A DNA stretch of 64,000 bases. Origin: Pseudomonas sp. RIT-562 (GTDB taxonomy: Bacteria > Pseudomonadota > Gammaproteobacteria > Pseudomonadales > Pseudomonadaceae). The notes beneath the pieces are model-generated. The model saw only the letters and a program-made list of their open reading frames with translations. It did no database searches and was not told the DNA's origin. The DNA is taken from NCBI RefSeq assembly GCF_026241895.1, contig NZ_JAPJIV010000001.1:434001-498000 (forward strand), given 5' to 3'. A program made the position numbers and the translations under genes. Of this stretch, positions 49,662 through 59,155 are shown piece after piece. Numbering within the stretch: the first letter of the stretch is position 1; every line of letters begins with the position of its first letter.

Positions 49662-50810
49662 TTACGCCAGCAGCGCGGGAAGCTCTTTGTTCAGTGCCAG
49701 TTTCTCCATAACTGCGGCGCCTGTGAGGGCGTAACCGAGCAGTTTGCCGCTGCCATCACGGCACAGCGCCTTGATGTCCGCGCCCTGCCCTTCCACAGTC
49801 CAGACGCCTTCGGTTCCGCGCGGTGGAGGGGAAACAACCAAAGGGCAGACAGGTGTTTTCACGGTGATCGGCATCGCGCCGTAGTTCACCGTAGTCGGGT
49901 TGCCGGCCAGGGTCTGCGCCAGCGCTCTCGCACAGCTCATGAGGGGCATGACGTAAAGTAAATTCAGCCCATCGACCTCGGCGCAGTCGCCCAGTGCGTA
50001 GATGTTGGCGTGGGAAGTTTGCAGGTGGCGGTTGACCACTACACCGCGATTGACCTGCACGCCAGCAGCGGCGGCCAGGTCGATGCGCGGGCGCAAGCCG
50101 ATCGCAGACACTACCAGGTCGCAGGCAATCACCTGGCCATCGGACAAGTGTGCTTCCAACCCATCCGTCACACGTTGCAGGCGGTTGAGTACGGGACCCA
50201 GGTGGAAACGTGCGCCAATGCTCTCCAAGCCGGCCTGGACTGCAGCGGCGGCCGCAGGGTGCAGGAGGGTGGGCATGACTTGCTCACACGGGGCGACCAG
50301 CTGTACTTCATAGCCACCAGCGATCAAATCGTTGGCAAACTCGCAGCCAATCAGCCCGGCGCCCAGCAGCAATACCCGGCGCTTGCCCACGGCTGCCGCG
50401 CGAAAACGCGCGTAGTCCTCGAGGTCGTTGATCGGAAACACGCAGTCCGCCGCGTCGCCTTCGACAGGTACGCGCACGGTTTCGGCGCCCCAGGCCAGCA
50501 CCAAGTCGCGATAGACCACCGACTCTTCGCCAATCCACAGGCGCTTGTGGCCTGGGTCGATGCCGCTGATGCGCGTATGGGTGCGCACTTCTGCCTTCAA
50601 CTGCTCGGCCATGGCTCCCGGCTCGGACATGCTCAGGCCATCGGCGTCCTTGTTTTTGCCAAAACCGGTGGAGAGCATCGGCTTGGAGTAAGAACGTCCG
50701 TCATCTGCGGTGATCAGCAGCAGCGGAGTTTCGCCATCGAGTTTGCGAAACTCCCGGGCCAGGTTATAGCCAGCCAGCCCGGTGCCTACGATCACGACAG
50801 GTGCGCTCAT
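49662..50810 (-). CDS. Rubredoxin-NAD(+) reductase
   Basis: 382 residues. FAD motif [18 protein letters not shown] at the N-terminus and a second nucleotide motif [11 protein letters not shown] (about 155). Homologous to AlkT/RubB, which pass electrons from NADH to rubredoxin for alkane hydroxylase or oxidative-stress use. It follows the rubredoxin gene by 19 bases, so they form an operon. No alkane hydroxylase is in the window. Confidence 0.92.
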   Translation of the reverse strand: MSAPVVIVGTGLAGYNLAREFRKLDGETPLLLITADDGRSYSKPMLSTGFGKNKDADGLSMSEPGAMAEQLKAEVRTHTRISGIDPGHKRLWIGEESVVYRDLVLAWGAETVRVPVEGDAADCVFPINDLEDYARFRAAAVGKRRVLLLGAGLIGCEFANDLIAGGYEVQLVAPCEQVMPTLLHPAAAAAVQAGLESIGARFHLGPVLNRLQRVTDGLEAHLSDGQVIACDLVVSAIGLRPRIDLAAAAGVQVNRGVVVNRHLQTSHANIYALGDCAEVDGLNLLYVMPLMSCARALAQTLAGNPTTVNYGAMPITVKTPVCPLVVSPPPRGTEGVWTVEGQGADIKALCRDGSGKLLGYALTGAAVMEKLALNKELPALLA

Positions 50811-50829
50811 TCTCTACTCCTCTAATGTC

Positions 50830-50997
50830 TTAGTTGATTTCGATCATTTCGAAATCCATCTTGCCCACGCCGCAGTCCGGGCACAGCCAGTCTTCCGGCA
50901 CGTCCTGCCACAGGGTGCCCGGCGCAATGCCGTCGTCCGGCCAGCCGTCGGCTTCGTTATAAATCAGGCCGCAGACCACACATTGCCACTTTTTCAT
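50830..50997 (-). CDS. Rubredoxin
   Basis: 55 residues: [20 protein letters not shown] with iron ligands C6, C9, C39 and C42 (CPDCG). Complete one-iron rubredoxin, electron partner of the reductase just downstream. Shares its upstream region with the divergent ubiC. Confidence 0.95.
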   Translation of the reverse strand: MKKWQCVVCGLIYNEADGWPDDGIAPGTLWQDVPEDWLCPDCGVGKMDFEMIEIN

Positions 50998-51197
50998 TCA
51001 GGTATTTCCTCAGGATTCAGGCTTTTGCCGGCACGAACGGTCGATGGTTGCAGCGTTGCCGTCCGGCTCAGGGCGTTTTGTACTGATCGAGCCCGGCAGA
51101 TGCAAGCCTGTTCGACGCAGCGCCCTGCCCGATCAATCAAAATCGCCGACCGACATGGTAAGCTCGCCGCCTCATTTGCTGCCAATAATGACTCACT

Positions 51198-51761
51198 GTG
51201 CCGCACTCTATTATCCCCCGCACGGCCCCGTTCTGGCTCCCACAAAGCCAGCTCACTCCCCTCCCCGATGCATCTACCCTCGACTGGCTGTTCGACGAAG
51301 GCTCGTTGACCCGTCGCCTGACCCGCCTGTCGGATGACGGCTTCAGCGTTACCCCGCTGTTTGAAGGCTGGCAAGTTTTGCGCGCCGATGAGTGCGCCGC
51401 GCTCGATCTCCCCCAGGACAGCGAAGGCTGGGTGCGCGAGGTGTATCTGCGCGGGCATGGCGAGGCTTGGGTGTTTGCCCGCAGTGTGGCGTCCCGCAGT
51501 GCACTGCAGGGCGATGGGCTGCACATGGACGAGCTGGGCAGCCGCTCCCTGGGTGAGCTGCTGTTTTGCGACCGCGCGTTCCAACGCCGCGCCATTGAGG
51601 TATGCCGCTATCCTGAGCAATGGCTACCTGTCGACTGCCGGGCACCGCAGCTGTGGGGCCGACGCTCGCGCTTCGACCGTGGGGCACTGAGTGTGCTGGT
51701 GGCCGAGATTTTCCTGCCGACCCTGTGGACTGCTGCCCGCGCCAATCCGGAGAATTGCTGA
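51198..51761 (+). CDS. ubiC: Chorismate pyruvate-lyase
   Basis: 187 residues. First step of ubiquinone synthesis: chorismate to 4-hydroxybenzoate and pyruvate. The segment [19 protein letters not shown] is conserved in UbiC. The start is GTG at 51198 ([10 protein letters not shown] in translation); no strong ribosome site is visible. Its stop overlaps the ubiA start by one base (TGATG). Confidence 0.9.
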   Translation: MPHSIIPRTAPFWLPQSQLTPLPDASTLDWLFDEGSLTRRLTRLSDDGFSVTPLFEGWQVLRADECAALDLPQDSEGWVREVYLRGHGEAWVFARSVASRSALQGDGLHMDELGSRSLGELLFCDRAFQRRAIEVCRYPEQWLPVDCRAPQLWGRRSRFDRGALSVLVAEIFLPTLWTAARANPENC

Positions 51762-52651
51762 TGTATCAGAGCCTGCTGAAGTCTTTGAACCGCCTGAATC
51801 CAAGGGCTTGGGACTTCATTCAGCTAACCCGCATGGACAAGCCGATCGGCATCTACCTATTGCTGTGGCCGACGCTGTGGGCGCTGTGGATTGCCGGCAA
51901 GGGTTCGCCGTCGTTGGCCAACATCGCGATTTTTGTCCTCGGGGTGGTTTTGACGCGGGCCGGTGGTTGCGTGATCAACGACTGGGCGGATCGCAAAGTC
52001 GACGGCCACGTCAAACGTACCGCACAACGTCCATTGGCCGCCGGCCGGATCAGCTCGAAAGAGGCGCTGGTGTTCTTCGCGCTGTTGATGGGTTTGAGTT
52101 TTCTACTGGTGCTGTGCACCAATGCACCGACGATCTGGCTATCGTTCGGAGGGCTGGCGCTGGCCTTCACTTACCCGTTCATGAAGCGCTACACCTACTA
52201 CCCGCAAGTGGTGCTGGGCGCGGCATTTTCCTGGGGGATGCCAATGGCGTTCACCGCTGAAACCGGCGAATTACCGGCAGCGGCCTGGTTGCTATGGATC
52301 GCCAATCTCCTGTGGACAGTGGGTTACGACACTTATTACGCAATGACTGATCGCGACGACGATTTGAAGATCGGGGTGAAATCCACCGCCATTCTGTTTG
52401 GCGAGGCGGACCGGGTGATCATCCTGACGCTGCAAAGCCTGGCGCTGGGCTGCCTGCTGCTGGCTGGTTCGAAGTTCGACCTGGGGGGCTGGTTCCATCT
52501 GGGCCTGCTGGCGGCAGCGGGCTGTTTTGCCTGGGAGTTCTGGTACACCCGGAGCAAGGACCGCATGCGTTGCTTCAAAGCGTTCCTGCACAACCATTGG
52601 GCCGGGTTGGCGATTTTTATCGGGATCGTTCTGGATTACTCGCTGCGCTGA
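51761..52651 (+). CDS. ubiA: 4-hydroxybenzoate polyprenyltransferase
   Basis: 296 residues, integral membrane with about eight helices. The two Asp-rich motifs that bind Mg-prenyl diphosphate are NDWADRKVD (73-81) and [16 protein letters not shown] (about 200). Attaches the polyprenyl chain to 4-hydroxybenzoate. Translationally coupled to ubiC. Confidence 0.96.
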   Translation: MYQSLLKSLNRLNPRAWDFIQLTRMDKPIGIYLLLWPTLWALWIAGKGSPSLANIAIFVLGVVLTRAGGCVINDWADRKVDGHVKRTAQRPLAAGRISSKEALVFFALLMGLSFLLVLCTNAPTIWLSFGGLALAFTYPFMKRYTYYPQVVLGAAFSWGMPMAFTAETGELPAAAWLLWIANLLWTVGYDTYYAMTDRDDDLKIGVKSTAILFGEADRVIILTLQSLALGCLLLAGSKFDLGGWFHLGLLAAAGCFAWEFWYTRSKDRMRCFKAFLHNHWAGLAIFIGIVLDYSLR

Positions 52652-52668
52652 AGCTCGCACACGCCCCC

Positions 52669-52771
52669 TGTAGGAGCGAGCCTGCTCGCGATGAACCTGA
52701 GACCGACGCGTTAGACCAGACAGACCTGCGTCAGCGTTCACGTTTTTCGCGAGCAGGCTCGCTCCTACAGA
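52669..52771. repeat. REP doublet, class A
   Basis: CTGTAGGAGCGAGCCTGCTC and the inverse, with a longer and different spacer than at 3466. Between the convergent ubiA and the secreted repeat-protein gene. Confidence 0.9.
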
Positions 52772-52778
52772 AGAATGC

Positions 52779-53165
52779 TCACATTTTCGGGCCTTGAAGG
52801 ACGTGCCACTTGTCCATTTTCTTATCGCCAGTCATGTCTCCTGGCTTCTTGTCCTGCACGAAGTAGTACAGCGGCTTGCCGTCGAACGCCCACTGCATCG
52901 TGCCATCGTCACGCTGGATGATGGTCCACTTGCCTTCAGCCTTGTCATCCGCGGTGGCCTTCAGCGGCGGCCAGTTTTCAGCGCACTTGCCGGTACAGGC
53001 AGATTTGCCGCCCGTGTCGTTATCGAAGGTGTACAACGTCATGCCTTTGTGATCAGTCAACATGCCGTCTTTAACCATGCCCGGATCTGCAGCGAAGGCC
53101 ATTGTCGGCAGCGATAACGCAGCCGTAACCAGTAGAGCCTTCCAGGATTGCGCGGTGTACTTCAT
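52779..53165 (-). CDS. Secreted repeat protein (Lipoprotein_15/COG4315)
   Basis: 128 residues with a signal peptide (about 1-25, ending AFA). Two copies of the YTFD/YYFV repeat surround a CTGKCAENWPPL motif, as in the family of secreted Y-x4-D repeat proteins. No lipobox here, so it is probably free in the periplasm. Function unknown. Confidence 0.85.
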   Translation of the reverse strand: MKYTAQSWKALLVTAALSLPTMAFAADPGMVKDGMLTDHKGMTLYTFDNDTGGKSACTGKCAENWPPLKATADDKAEGKWTIIQRDDGTMQWAFDGKPLYYFVQDKKPGDMTGDKKMDKWHVLQGPKM

Positions 53166-53246
53166 GGAAACCTTCCTTTTGTGGTTGTCAGGATTCGGAC
53201 TTAGAGCTTAGTTCAGGATCACCACAATCGCCGGGCGACTAAAATA

Positions 53247-53264
53247 CTGTCACACGACTGCAAT
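53247..53264 (+). promoter_or_regulatory. phoB: Pho box upstream of phoB
   Basis: CTGTCAC-ACGA-CTGCAAT agrees with the tandem CTGTCAT-4-CTGTCAT PhoB site at 11 of 14 defined positions, with a TATCTA -10-like element 9-10 bases further. PhoB should therefore activate its own operon under phosphate limitation. Confidence 0.75.
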
Positions 53265-53317
53265 AATTCCGTTATCTAATGCGGCGCAAGACAGTTAAAT
53301 GACAAGAGGATTTAGGC

Positions 53318-54007
53318 ATGGTTGGCAGGAGCATTCTGATCGTCGACGACGAAGCGCCCATTCGCGAAATGATCGCCGTTGCGTTGGAAATGGCCGGCTA
53401 TGACTGCCTGGAGGCTGAGAACTCCCAGCAAGCCCATGCCATCATCGTCGACCGCAAGCCGGACCTGATCCTGCTCGACTGGATGCTTCCAGGCACATCG
53501 GGTATTGAATTGGCGCGCCGCCTCAAGCGCGACGAGCTGACCGGGGATATCCCGATCATCATGCTGACCGCCAAAGGCGAAGAGGACAACAAGATCCAGG
53601 GTCTTGAAGTCGGCGCCGATGACTACATCACCAAGCCTTTTTCGCCTCGTGAGCTGGTGGCGCGCCTCAAGGCCGTGCTGCGCCGGGCCGGCCCGACCGA
53701 TGGCGAGACGCCAATTGAAGTCGGTGGCCTGCTGCTGGACCCGATCAGCCACCGCGTGACCATCGACGGCAAACCCGCCGAGATGGGCCCCACCGAATAC
53801 CGCCTGCTGCAGTTCTTCATGACTCACCAGGAGCGCGCCTACACCCGCGGCCAGTTGCTGGATCAGGTCTGGGGCGGCAACGTCTATGTCGAAGAACGCA
53901 CTGTCGACGTGCACATCCGTCGCCTGCGCAAAGCCCTCGGCGATGCCTACGAAAATCTGGTACAAACCGTGCGCGGTACTGGTTACCGGTTTTCCACCAA
54001 GGCCTGA
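53318..54007 (+). CDS. phoB: Phosphate regulon response regulator PhoB
   Basis: 229 residues, OmpR family. Receiver with D10, D11 and phospho-acceptor D54 in LLDWMLPG, and KPFSPREL. The C-terminal winged helix ends with [15 protein letters not shown] and VRGTGYRF. Binds Pho boxes when phosphorylated by PhoR. phoR follows after 45 bases. Confidence 0.97.
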   Translation: MVGRSILIVDDEAPIREMIAVALEMAGYDCLEAENSQQAHAIIVDRKPDLILLDWMLPGTSGIELARRLKRDELTGDIPIIMLTAKGEEDNKIQGLEVGADDYITKPFSPRELVARLKAVLRRAGPTDGETPIEVGGLLLDPISHRVTIDGKPAEMGPTEYRLLQFFMTHQERAYTRGQLLDQVWGGNVYVEERTVDVHIRRLRKALGDAYENLVQTVRGTGYRFSTKA

Positions 54008-54052
54008 TCCGGACCTTTCCCGCCCGACAAGCTGACAAGGACGCGCGCTCAA

Positions 54053-55375
54053 GTGAACCAAAACTGGCATGGCACCCTGATTCGCCACATGCTGCTGCTG
54101 GTTACCGCCTGCCTGGTGATCGGCCTGATTACCGGCTATTACGGCTGGAGCCTCGCCGCAGGCCTGGGCCTGTACCTGGCCTGGACCCTCAAGCAACTGC
54201 TGCGCCTGCACGAGTGGCTGCGCCTGCATAAACCCGATGAAGCTCCGCCCGATGGCTACGGCCTGTGGGGCGAAGTGTTCGACAGCATCTATCACCTGCA
54301 ACGCCGCGACCAACGTGTGCGCGGGCGCCTGCAAGCGGTGATCGACCGCGTCCAGGAATCCACCGCGGCACTCAAGGACGCGGTGATCATGCTCGACACC
54401 GACGGCAACCTGGAGTGGTGGAACCGCGCCGCCGAAACCCTTCTGGGCCTCAAGACCCCGCAGGACAGTGGCCAGCCGGTGACGAACCTGGTGCGCCATC
54501 CGCGCTTCAAAGAGTATTTCGAGCAGGACAGCTACGCCGAGCCGCTGGAAATCCCCTCGCCAACCAATGATCGGGTACGCATCCAGCTGTACATCACCCG
54601 GTACGGTAATAACGAGCACTTGATGCTGGTGCGCGATGTCACCCGCATTCATCAGCTGGAGCAGATGCGCAAAGACTTCATCGCCAACGTTTCCCACGAG
54701 CTGCGCACTCCGCTGACGGTGATCTGCGGTTACCTGGAGACGCTGCTGGATAACGTCGAAGAAGTGAACCCGCGCTGGTCCCGAGCCTTGCAGCAGATGC
54801 AACAGCAAGGTGGGCGCATGCAGACCTTGCTCAATGACCTGCTGTTGCTGGCCAAACTGGAGGCCACCGATTACCCGTCGGACAATGCACCAGTGGCTAT
54901 CGACGGCTTGCTGCAATCGATCAAAAGTGACGCACAGCAGCTGTCCGGCCAGAAAAACCAACAGATCACGCTTGAAGCCGACCCGCGGATTCTGCTCAAG
55001 GGCAGTGAAGCGGAATTGCGCAGTGCGTTTTCCAATTTGGTGTTCAACGCAGTGAAATACACCCCGGCCGAAGGCAATATTCGTATTCGCTGGTGGGGCG
55101 ACGAGCAAGGCGCGCACCTGAGCGTGCAGGACTCCGGCATCGGCATCGACAGCAAGCACCTGCCGCGCCTGACCGAGCGCTTCTACCGGGTCGACTCCAG
55201 CCGTAACTCCAATACCGGCGGCACCGGCCTCGGGCTCGCCATCGTCAAACATGTGCTGTTGCGCCACCGCGCACGGATGGAAATCAGCAGCGTACCCGGC
55301 CATGGCAGTACGTTTACCTGCCATTTCGCCCCGGCCCAGGTCAGCAAATCACTGCTGATCAACGCCTCCGACTGA
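54053..55375 (+). CDS. phoR: Phosphate regulon sensor kinase PhoR
   Basis: 440 residues from a GTG. One or two short N-terminal membrane helices with hardly any periplasmic loop, then a PAS domain (about 105-195), H215 in NVSHELRTPL, and ATPase motifs SGTGLGLAIVK-type (GGTGLGLAIVKH) near 398. The lack of a periplasmic sensor fits the known scheme in which PhoU and the Pst transporter, encoded nearby, report phosphate. Confidence 0.96.
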   Translation: MNQNWHGTLIRHMLLLVTACLVIGLITGYYGWSLAAGLGLYLAWTLKQLLRLHEWLRLHKPDEAPPDGYGLWGEVFDSIYHLQRRDQRVRGRLQAVIDRVQESTAALKDAVIMLDTDGNLEWWNRAAETLLGLKTPQDSGQPVTNLVRHPRFKEYFEQDSYAEPLEIPSPTNDRVRIQLYITRYGNNEHLMLVRDVTRIHQLEQMRKDFIANVSHELRTPLTVICGYLETLLDNVEEVNPRWSRALQQMQQQGGRMQTLLNDLLLLAKLEATDYPSDNAPVAIDGLLQSIKSDAQQLSGQKNQQITLEADPRILLKGSEAELRSAFSNLVFNAVKYTPAEGNIRIRWWGDEQGAHLSVQDSGIGIDSKHLPRLTERFYRVDSSRNSNTGGTGLGLAIVKHVLLRHRARMEISSVPGHGSTFTCHFAPAQVSKSLLINASD

Positions 55376-55498
55376 TACCGGCCAGCACGCGCCACTAGGC
55401 AATCGACCGGTCAGCCGCTACATTGGCTGACTTGTGCCTGCCTTTCAGGTGCACAGCTTTCCTTTCTTTCGAATACACGGAACCCGCAAAACTCCATC

Positions 55499-56839
55499 AT
55501 GGACCCATCCCCTGGCTTGACCCTCGCGACACTCTTCGCCGATTTCGGCATGATTCTTTTTGCTCTGATCCTGGTTTTGCTCAACGGTTTTTTCGTTGCG
55601 GCGGAATTCGCCATGGTCAAACTGCGCTCGACCCGGGTCGAAGCCATTGCAGAAAAGAACGGCTGGCGCGGACATATCCTGCGCACCGTTCACAGTCAGC
55701 TCGACGCGTACCTTTCGGCCTGCCAACTGGGGATCACCCTGGCATCCCTCGGCCTCGGCTGGGTCGGTGAGCCGGCGTTCGCGCATATCCTCGAGCCGGT
55801 CCTGAGCGCCGTCGGCGTCGAGTCTGCCGAAGTGGTCAAGGGCGTGTCGTTCTTCACCGCGTTCTTCATCATCTCCTACCTGCACATCGTGGTCGGCGAA
55901 CTGGCCCCTAAATCCTGGGCCATCCGCAAGCCCGAGTTGCTGTCGCTATGGACTGCCGTGCCGCTGTACCTGTTCTACTGGGCCATGTACCCGGCCATCT
56001 ACCTGCTTAACGCCAGTGCCAACACCATCCTGCGCATTGCCGGCCAAGGTGAGCCCGGCCCGCATCACGAGCACCATTACAGCCGTGAAGAACTGAAGTT
56101 GATCCTGCACTCCAGCCGCGGCCAGGACCCGAGCGACCAGGGCATGCGTGTGCTGGCCTCGGCGGTCGAAATGGGCGAGCTGGAAGTGGTCGATTGGGCC
56201 AACTCCCGGGAAGACCTGGTGACGCTGGAATTCAACGCACCGCTCAAGGAAATCCTGGCGATGTTTCGTCGCCACAAATTCAGCCGGTACCCGGTGTATG
56301 ACAGTGACAGCCAGGAGTTCGTCGGCCTGCTGCACATTAAGGACCTACTGCTGGAATTGGCAGCGCTGGACCATATTCCCGAGTCGTTCAACCTTGCTGA
56401 ACTGACCCGTCCGCTGGAGCGAGTGTCGCGCCATATGCCGCTGTCGCAGTTGCTCGAACAGTTCCGCAAGGGCGGCTCGCACTTCGCGCTAGTCGAGGAG
56501 GCCGACGGCAACATCATCGGCTACCTGACCATGGAAGATGTGCTGGAAGTGCTGGTGGGTGACATCCAGGACGAACACCGCAAGGCAGAGCGCGGGATCC
56601 TCGCGTATCAACCGGGCAAGCTGCTGGTGCGTGGCGATACGCCGCTGTTCAAGGTCGAACGGCTGCTGGGCATCGACCTCGACCACGTTGAAGCCGAAAC
56701 CCTCGCCGGGCTGGTCTATGACAGCCTGAAGCGAGTGCCGGAAGAGGAAGAAGTCCTGGAAGTCGAAGGCCTGCGGATCATCATCAAGAAGATGAAAGGG
56801 CCGAAGATTGTACTGGCCAAGGTGTTGATGCTCGATTGA
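55499..56839 (+). CDS. CNNM/CorC-type transporter (hemolysin family)
   Basis: 446 residues. An N-terminal DUF21 membrane domain with about four helices (LILVLLNGFFVAAEFAMVKL), a CBS pair (YPVYDSDSQEFVGLLHIKDL and NIIGYLTMEDVLEVLVGDI) and a C-terminal CorC_HlyC domain. These are cation (Mg or other) efflux or exchange proteins. It lies between phoR and the M23 peptidase, and lacks a clear Pho box. Confidence 0.85.
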   Translation: MDPSPGLTLATLFADFGMILFALILVLLNGFFVAAEFAMVKLRSTRVEAIAEKNGWRGHILRTVHSQLDAYLSACQLGITLASLGLGWVGEPAFAHILEPVLSAVGVESAEVVKGVSFFTAFFIISYLHIVVGELAPKSWAIRKPELLSLWTAVPLYLFYWAMYPAIYLLNASANTILRIAGQGEPGPHHEHHYSREELKLILHSSRGQDPSDQGMRVLASAVEMGELEVVDWANSREDLVTLEFNAPLKEILAMFRRHKFSRYPVYDSDSQEFVGLLHIKDLLLELAALDHIPESFNLAELTRPLERVSRHMPLSQLLEQFRKGGSHFALVEEADGNIIGYLTMEDVLEVLVGDIQDEHRKAERGILAYQPGKLLVRGDTPLFKVERLLGIDLDHVEAETLAGLVYDSLKRVPEEEEVLEVEGLRIIIKKMKGPKIVLAKVLMLD

Positions 56840-56867
56840 TTGCAATGCGGGGAACCGCATTGCCCCC

Positions 56868-56944
56868 AAAAGATCGCAGCCTTCGGCAGCTCCTACAAGG
56901 AATCGCAATCCCATGTAGGAGCTGCCGCAGGCTGCGATCTTTTG
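56868..56944. repeat. Class C REP pair in reversed order
   Basis: AAAAGATCGCAGCCTTCGGC then GTAGGAGCTGCCGCAGGCTG: the same units as at 27779 but arranged with the GTAGGAG ends facing inward. Just upstream, 56842-56862 (GCAATGCGG-GGAA-CCGCATTGC) is a hairpin after the CNNM gene. Confidence 0.85.
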
Positions 56945-56954
56945 CTTTCAGAAC

Positions 56955-57851
56955 CTATTGCTTGCCCAACGCAAAGTTGGGCAACGCACCCACCGGTTGA
57001 TTGAACTGGTACGGTATCGACACCAGCCCCATCCCGGTATTGCGCTGCACCACAAAGTGCAGATGCGGCCCGCTGCTGTTGCCGGTATTACCCGAGAGCG
57101 CCAACGCTGTCCCCACACCAACCCGCTGACCTTCCCGAACGCTGACCGAACCTTGCATCAGGTGCAGGTACACGCCCATGGTGCCGTCGTCATGCAGCAC
57201 CCGTACGAAATTGCCTGATGGATCGGTACCCCGGCCGGTCTGGTTATTCTCGGTCTTCACTACCATCCCACCCCTCGCCGCAACGATCGGCGTGCCCTCA
57301 GGCATGGCAATGTCCATGGCATAGCGGTTTTTCGCACCAAAATGGCTGTATTGGCCATTCGCCCCCTGACTCAGGCGAAATGGCCCGCCGCGCCAGGGCA
57401 ATGGGTAGCGATAAGCCATGGCAGCGCCTGCAGGGTCGCCCAGGGAATATTTGAATGCCGGGGTATACACCAGCGGCTTTCCTGCCCGCGTGGCCGTCAG
57501 CAGCGCCAGGCGCAGGTTGCTGCGGGCGGGCAGGACACGTCGAATCGGTCGACTAGGCGCCCCGCTGACGTTCTTCAGGCCGGCGAAACTCAATTCGATC
57601 TCCACCGGTGCGTACAAGTCATTGCGCACAAAGACGCTGTCCGCGCCCTTCTGCTTCTTGATGTCGAGGAATACCTGGCCTTCGAGACGCTCGACCATGC
57701 GATCGCGAAAAACGAAGACCTTGGCGCCTTTCGAAGGGCGGTCGCTGTAGGAGACCACGCCGTTGGCGTCCTTGGACTTGTAGATAGTCATGGCCACGAC
57801 CGAGGTGGAGGCCAGGAAAAGACCACAGAAAAACAGCAGTCGCGCGAGCAT
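56955..57851 (-). CDS. M23-family metallopeptidase with DUF4124
   Basis: 298 residues from the ATG at 57851 (an earlier in-frame start lies 17 codons upstream). Signal peptide about 1-20, then DUF4124 (IYKSKDANGVVSYSDRPS), then a LytM/M23 domain with SHFGAKNRYAMDIAMPEG and the second motif SGPHLHFVV. Probably a periplasmic peptidoglycan endopeptidase. The first metal-site histidine is likely the H in SHFG; the exact HxxxD spacing differs from LytM, so activity should not be taken for granted. Confidence 0.83.
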   Translation of the reverse strand: MLARLLFFCGLFLASTSVVAMTIYKSKDANGVVSYSDRPSKGAKVFVFRDRMVERLEGQVFLDIKKQKGADSVFVRNDLYAPVEIELSFAGLKNVSGAPSRPIRRVLPARSNLRLALLTATRAGKPLVYTPAFKYSLGDPAGAAMAYRYPLPWRGGPFRLSQGANGQYSHFGAKNRYAMDIAMPEGTPIVAARGGMVVKTENNQTGRGTDPSGNFVRVLHDDGTMGVYLHLMQGSVSVREGQRVGVGTALALSGNTGNSSGPHLHFVVQRNTGMGLVSIPYQFNQPVGALPNFALGKQ

Positions 57852-57971
57852 GGGCAAAGGTTCTGTCGAGGGAAGGCCTGGGAGGGAGCCTAGCAGCTGC
57901 AATGGACCTGGGTAGGCGACAGATGTTTCAAATCCGCGGGATCAATGGATGTGCGGCGAATTTGAGGGCCC

Positions 57972-58066
57972 TATCGCGAGCAGGCTCACTCCTGCACCGA
58001 ATTTGTGTTTCCAAAGGCAATTGAGTGAGCACAACTCCTCTGTAGGAGTGAGCCTGCTCGCGATAG
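57972..58066. repeat. Class A REP pair, outward arrangement
   Basis: TATCGCGAGCAGGCTCACTC and then CTGTAGGAGTGAGCCTGCTC, facing each other by their TCC/GGA ends, opposite to the doublet at 3466. Confidence 0.85.
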
Positions 58067-58089
58067 CGGTCTTTCAAACAACAAAGCTC

Positions 58090-58989
58090 TCAAGCACCCG
58101 GCACAAAATGCTTCTGTACCGTACCACGTGCTATCAAACGCGATATGTAATCGAGCTTCTGCGCGTCCTGGTCAACGAAGCGAAAGGTCAGCTGCAACCA
58201 CTCGCTGTCAGGTCGCGGTTCGTAGGCGACGATGGCATGCAGGTAACCATTGAGCCGTGCGATCTCCGCATTGTCGCCCTGCTCCAGGTCGAGCACGGCG
58301 CTATCGAGCACCTGCGGCAAGGTGTCAGTACGCTTCACCACCAGCAAAGCTTCCTTGAGGCTCAGGGCCTTGATCACGCACTGCTGGTTGCCACTCGACA
58401 GGCGCAGCTGCCCATGGCCACGGCCAGCGGTAGCAGGCGCTGCAGCAGCGGCCTTCGGCGGCGGTGTATTGAGCAGGCCACGTGACGGCGCAGGAGCCGC
58501 AGGCGCAGCAATCACCGTCGCCTGGCCACCGGTCAGGGCATTGAGGGAGTCGTTGCCGAAAGCCGAGGTCATCTTGGCTGGCGCGCTGTTCATCAAGGCG
58601 TCGAGCTTGCCGACCTTGTTCAGGGCCTGCTTGACCTTGGTCAGCAACTGTTCGTTGTTGAAGGGCTTGCTGACGTAGCCGGAAACGCCCGCCTGGATTG
58701 CCTGCACGACGTTTTCCTTGTCGCCACGACTGGTCACCATCACGAACGGCATGGTTTTGAGACGATCCTGCTCGCGGCACCAGGTCAGCAGTTCCAGGCC
58801 TGACATTTCCGGCATCTCCCAGTCACACAAGACCAGGTCGAACGTTTCCCTGGCCAGCAACACCTGGGCTTTGCGGCCGTTGACTGCGTCCTCGATCCGG
58901 ATGCCCGGAAAGTAGTTACGCAGGCATTTCTTCACCAGGTCACGAATGAATGACGCATCGTCCACGACCAATACACTGACCTTACTCAT
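58090..58989 (-). CDS. Response regulator with an unassigned C-terminal domain
   Basis: 299 residues. Receiver at 1-125: D10, D11, phospho-acceptor D56 in LCDWEMPEMSG, and KPFNNEQLL. An Ala/Pro-rich linker (about 165-200) leads to a C-terminal domain of about 100 residues with YEPRPDSEWLQLTFRFVDQD, vaguely PilZ-like but without a clear RxxxR signature. It lies next to the phoU cluster, as in other Pseudomonas. The partner kinase is not adjacent. Confidence 0.75.
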   Translation of the reverse strand: MSKVSVLVVDDASFIRDLVKKCLRNYFPGIRIEDAVNGRKAQVLLARETFDLVLCDWEMPEMSGLELLTWCREQDRLKTMPFVMVTSRGDKENVVQAIQAGVSGYVSKPFNNEQLLTKVKQALNKVGKLDALMNSAPAKMTSAFGNDSLNALTGGQATVIAAPAAPAPSRGLLNTPPPKAAAAAPATAGRGHGQLRLSSGNQQCVIKALSLKEALLVVKRTDTLPQVLDSAVLDLEQGDNAEIARLNGYLHAIVAYEPRPDSEWLQLTFRFVDQDAQKLDYISRLIARGTVQKHFVPGA

Positions 58990-59114
58990 CCATCACCCCT
59001 TCCAAAATCCCGGCAAGCATCGCGCCTTGCTGATAGCACACTGCCATAAACCCTCAGTCACGCCGGGACTTTTCGTTCGCGGGGTGCTGCATTGAATTCG
59101 TATTGCACAAACAA

Positions 59115-59142
59115 AAACGCCCGACCAAAAGGCCGGGCGTTT
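59115..59142 (-). terminator. Terminator of the pst-phoU operon
   Basis: Stem AAACGCCCG / CGGGCGTTT with a 10-base loop and a T-rich tail on the minus strand, 14 bases past the phoU stop. Confidence 0.9.
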
Positions 59143-59155
59143 CTCTTGGGCAAAC

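Noticed and set aside
53312-55324. A 670-codon open frame on the minus strand across both phoB and phoR
   Set aside because: It is an antisense mirror of two confidently identified genes. GC-rich third positions keep such frames open, and the translation shows only Gln/Val/Ala-rich filler with no domain.
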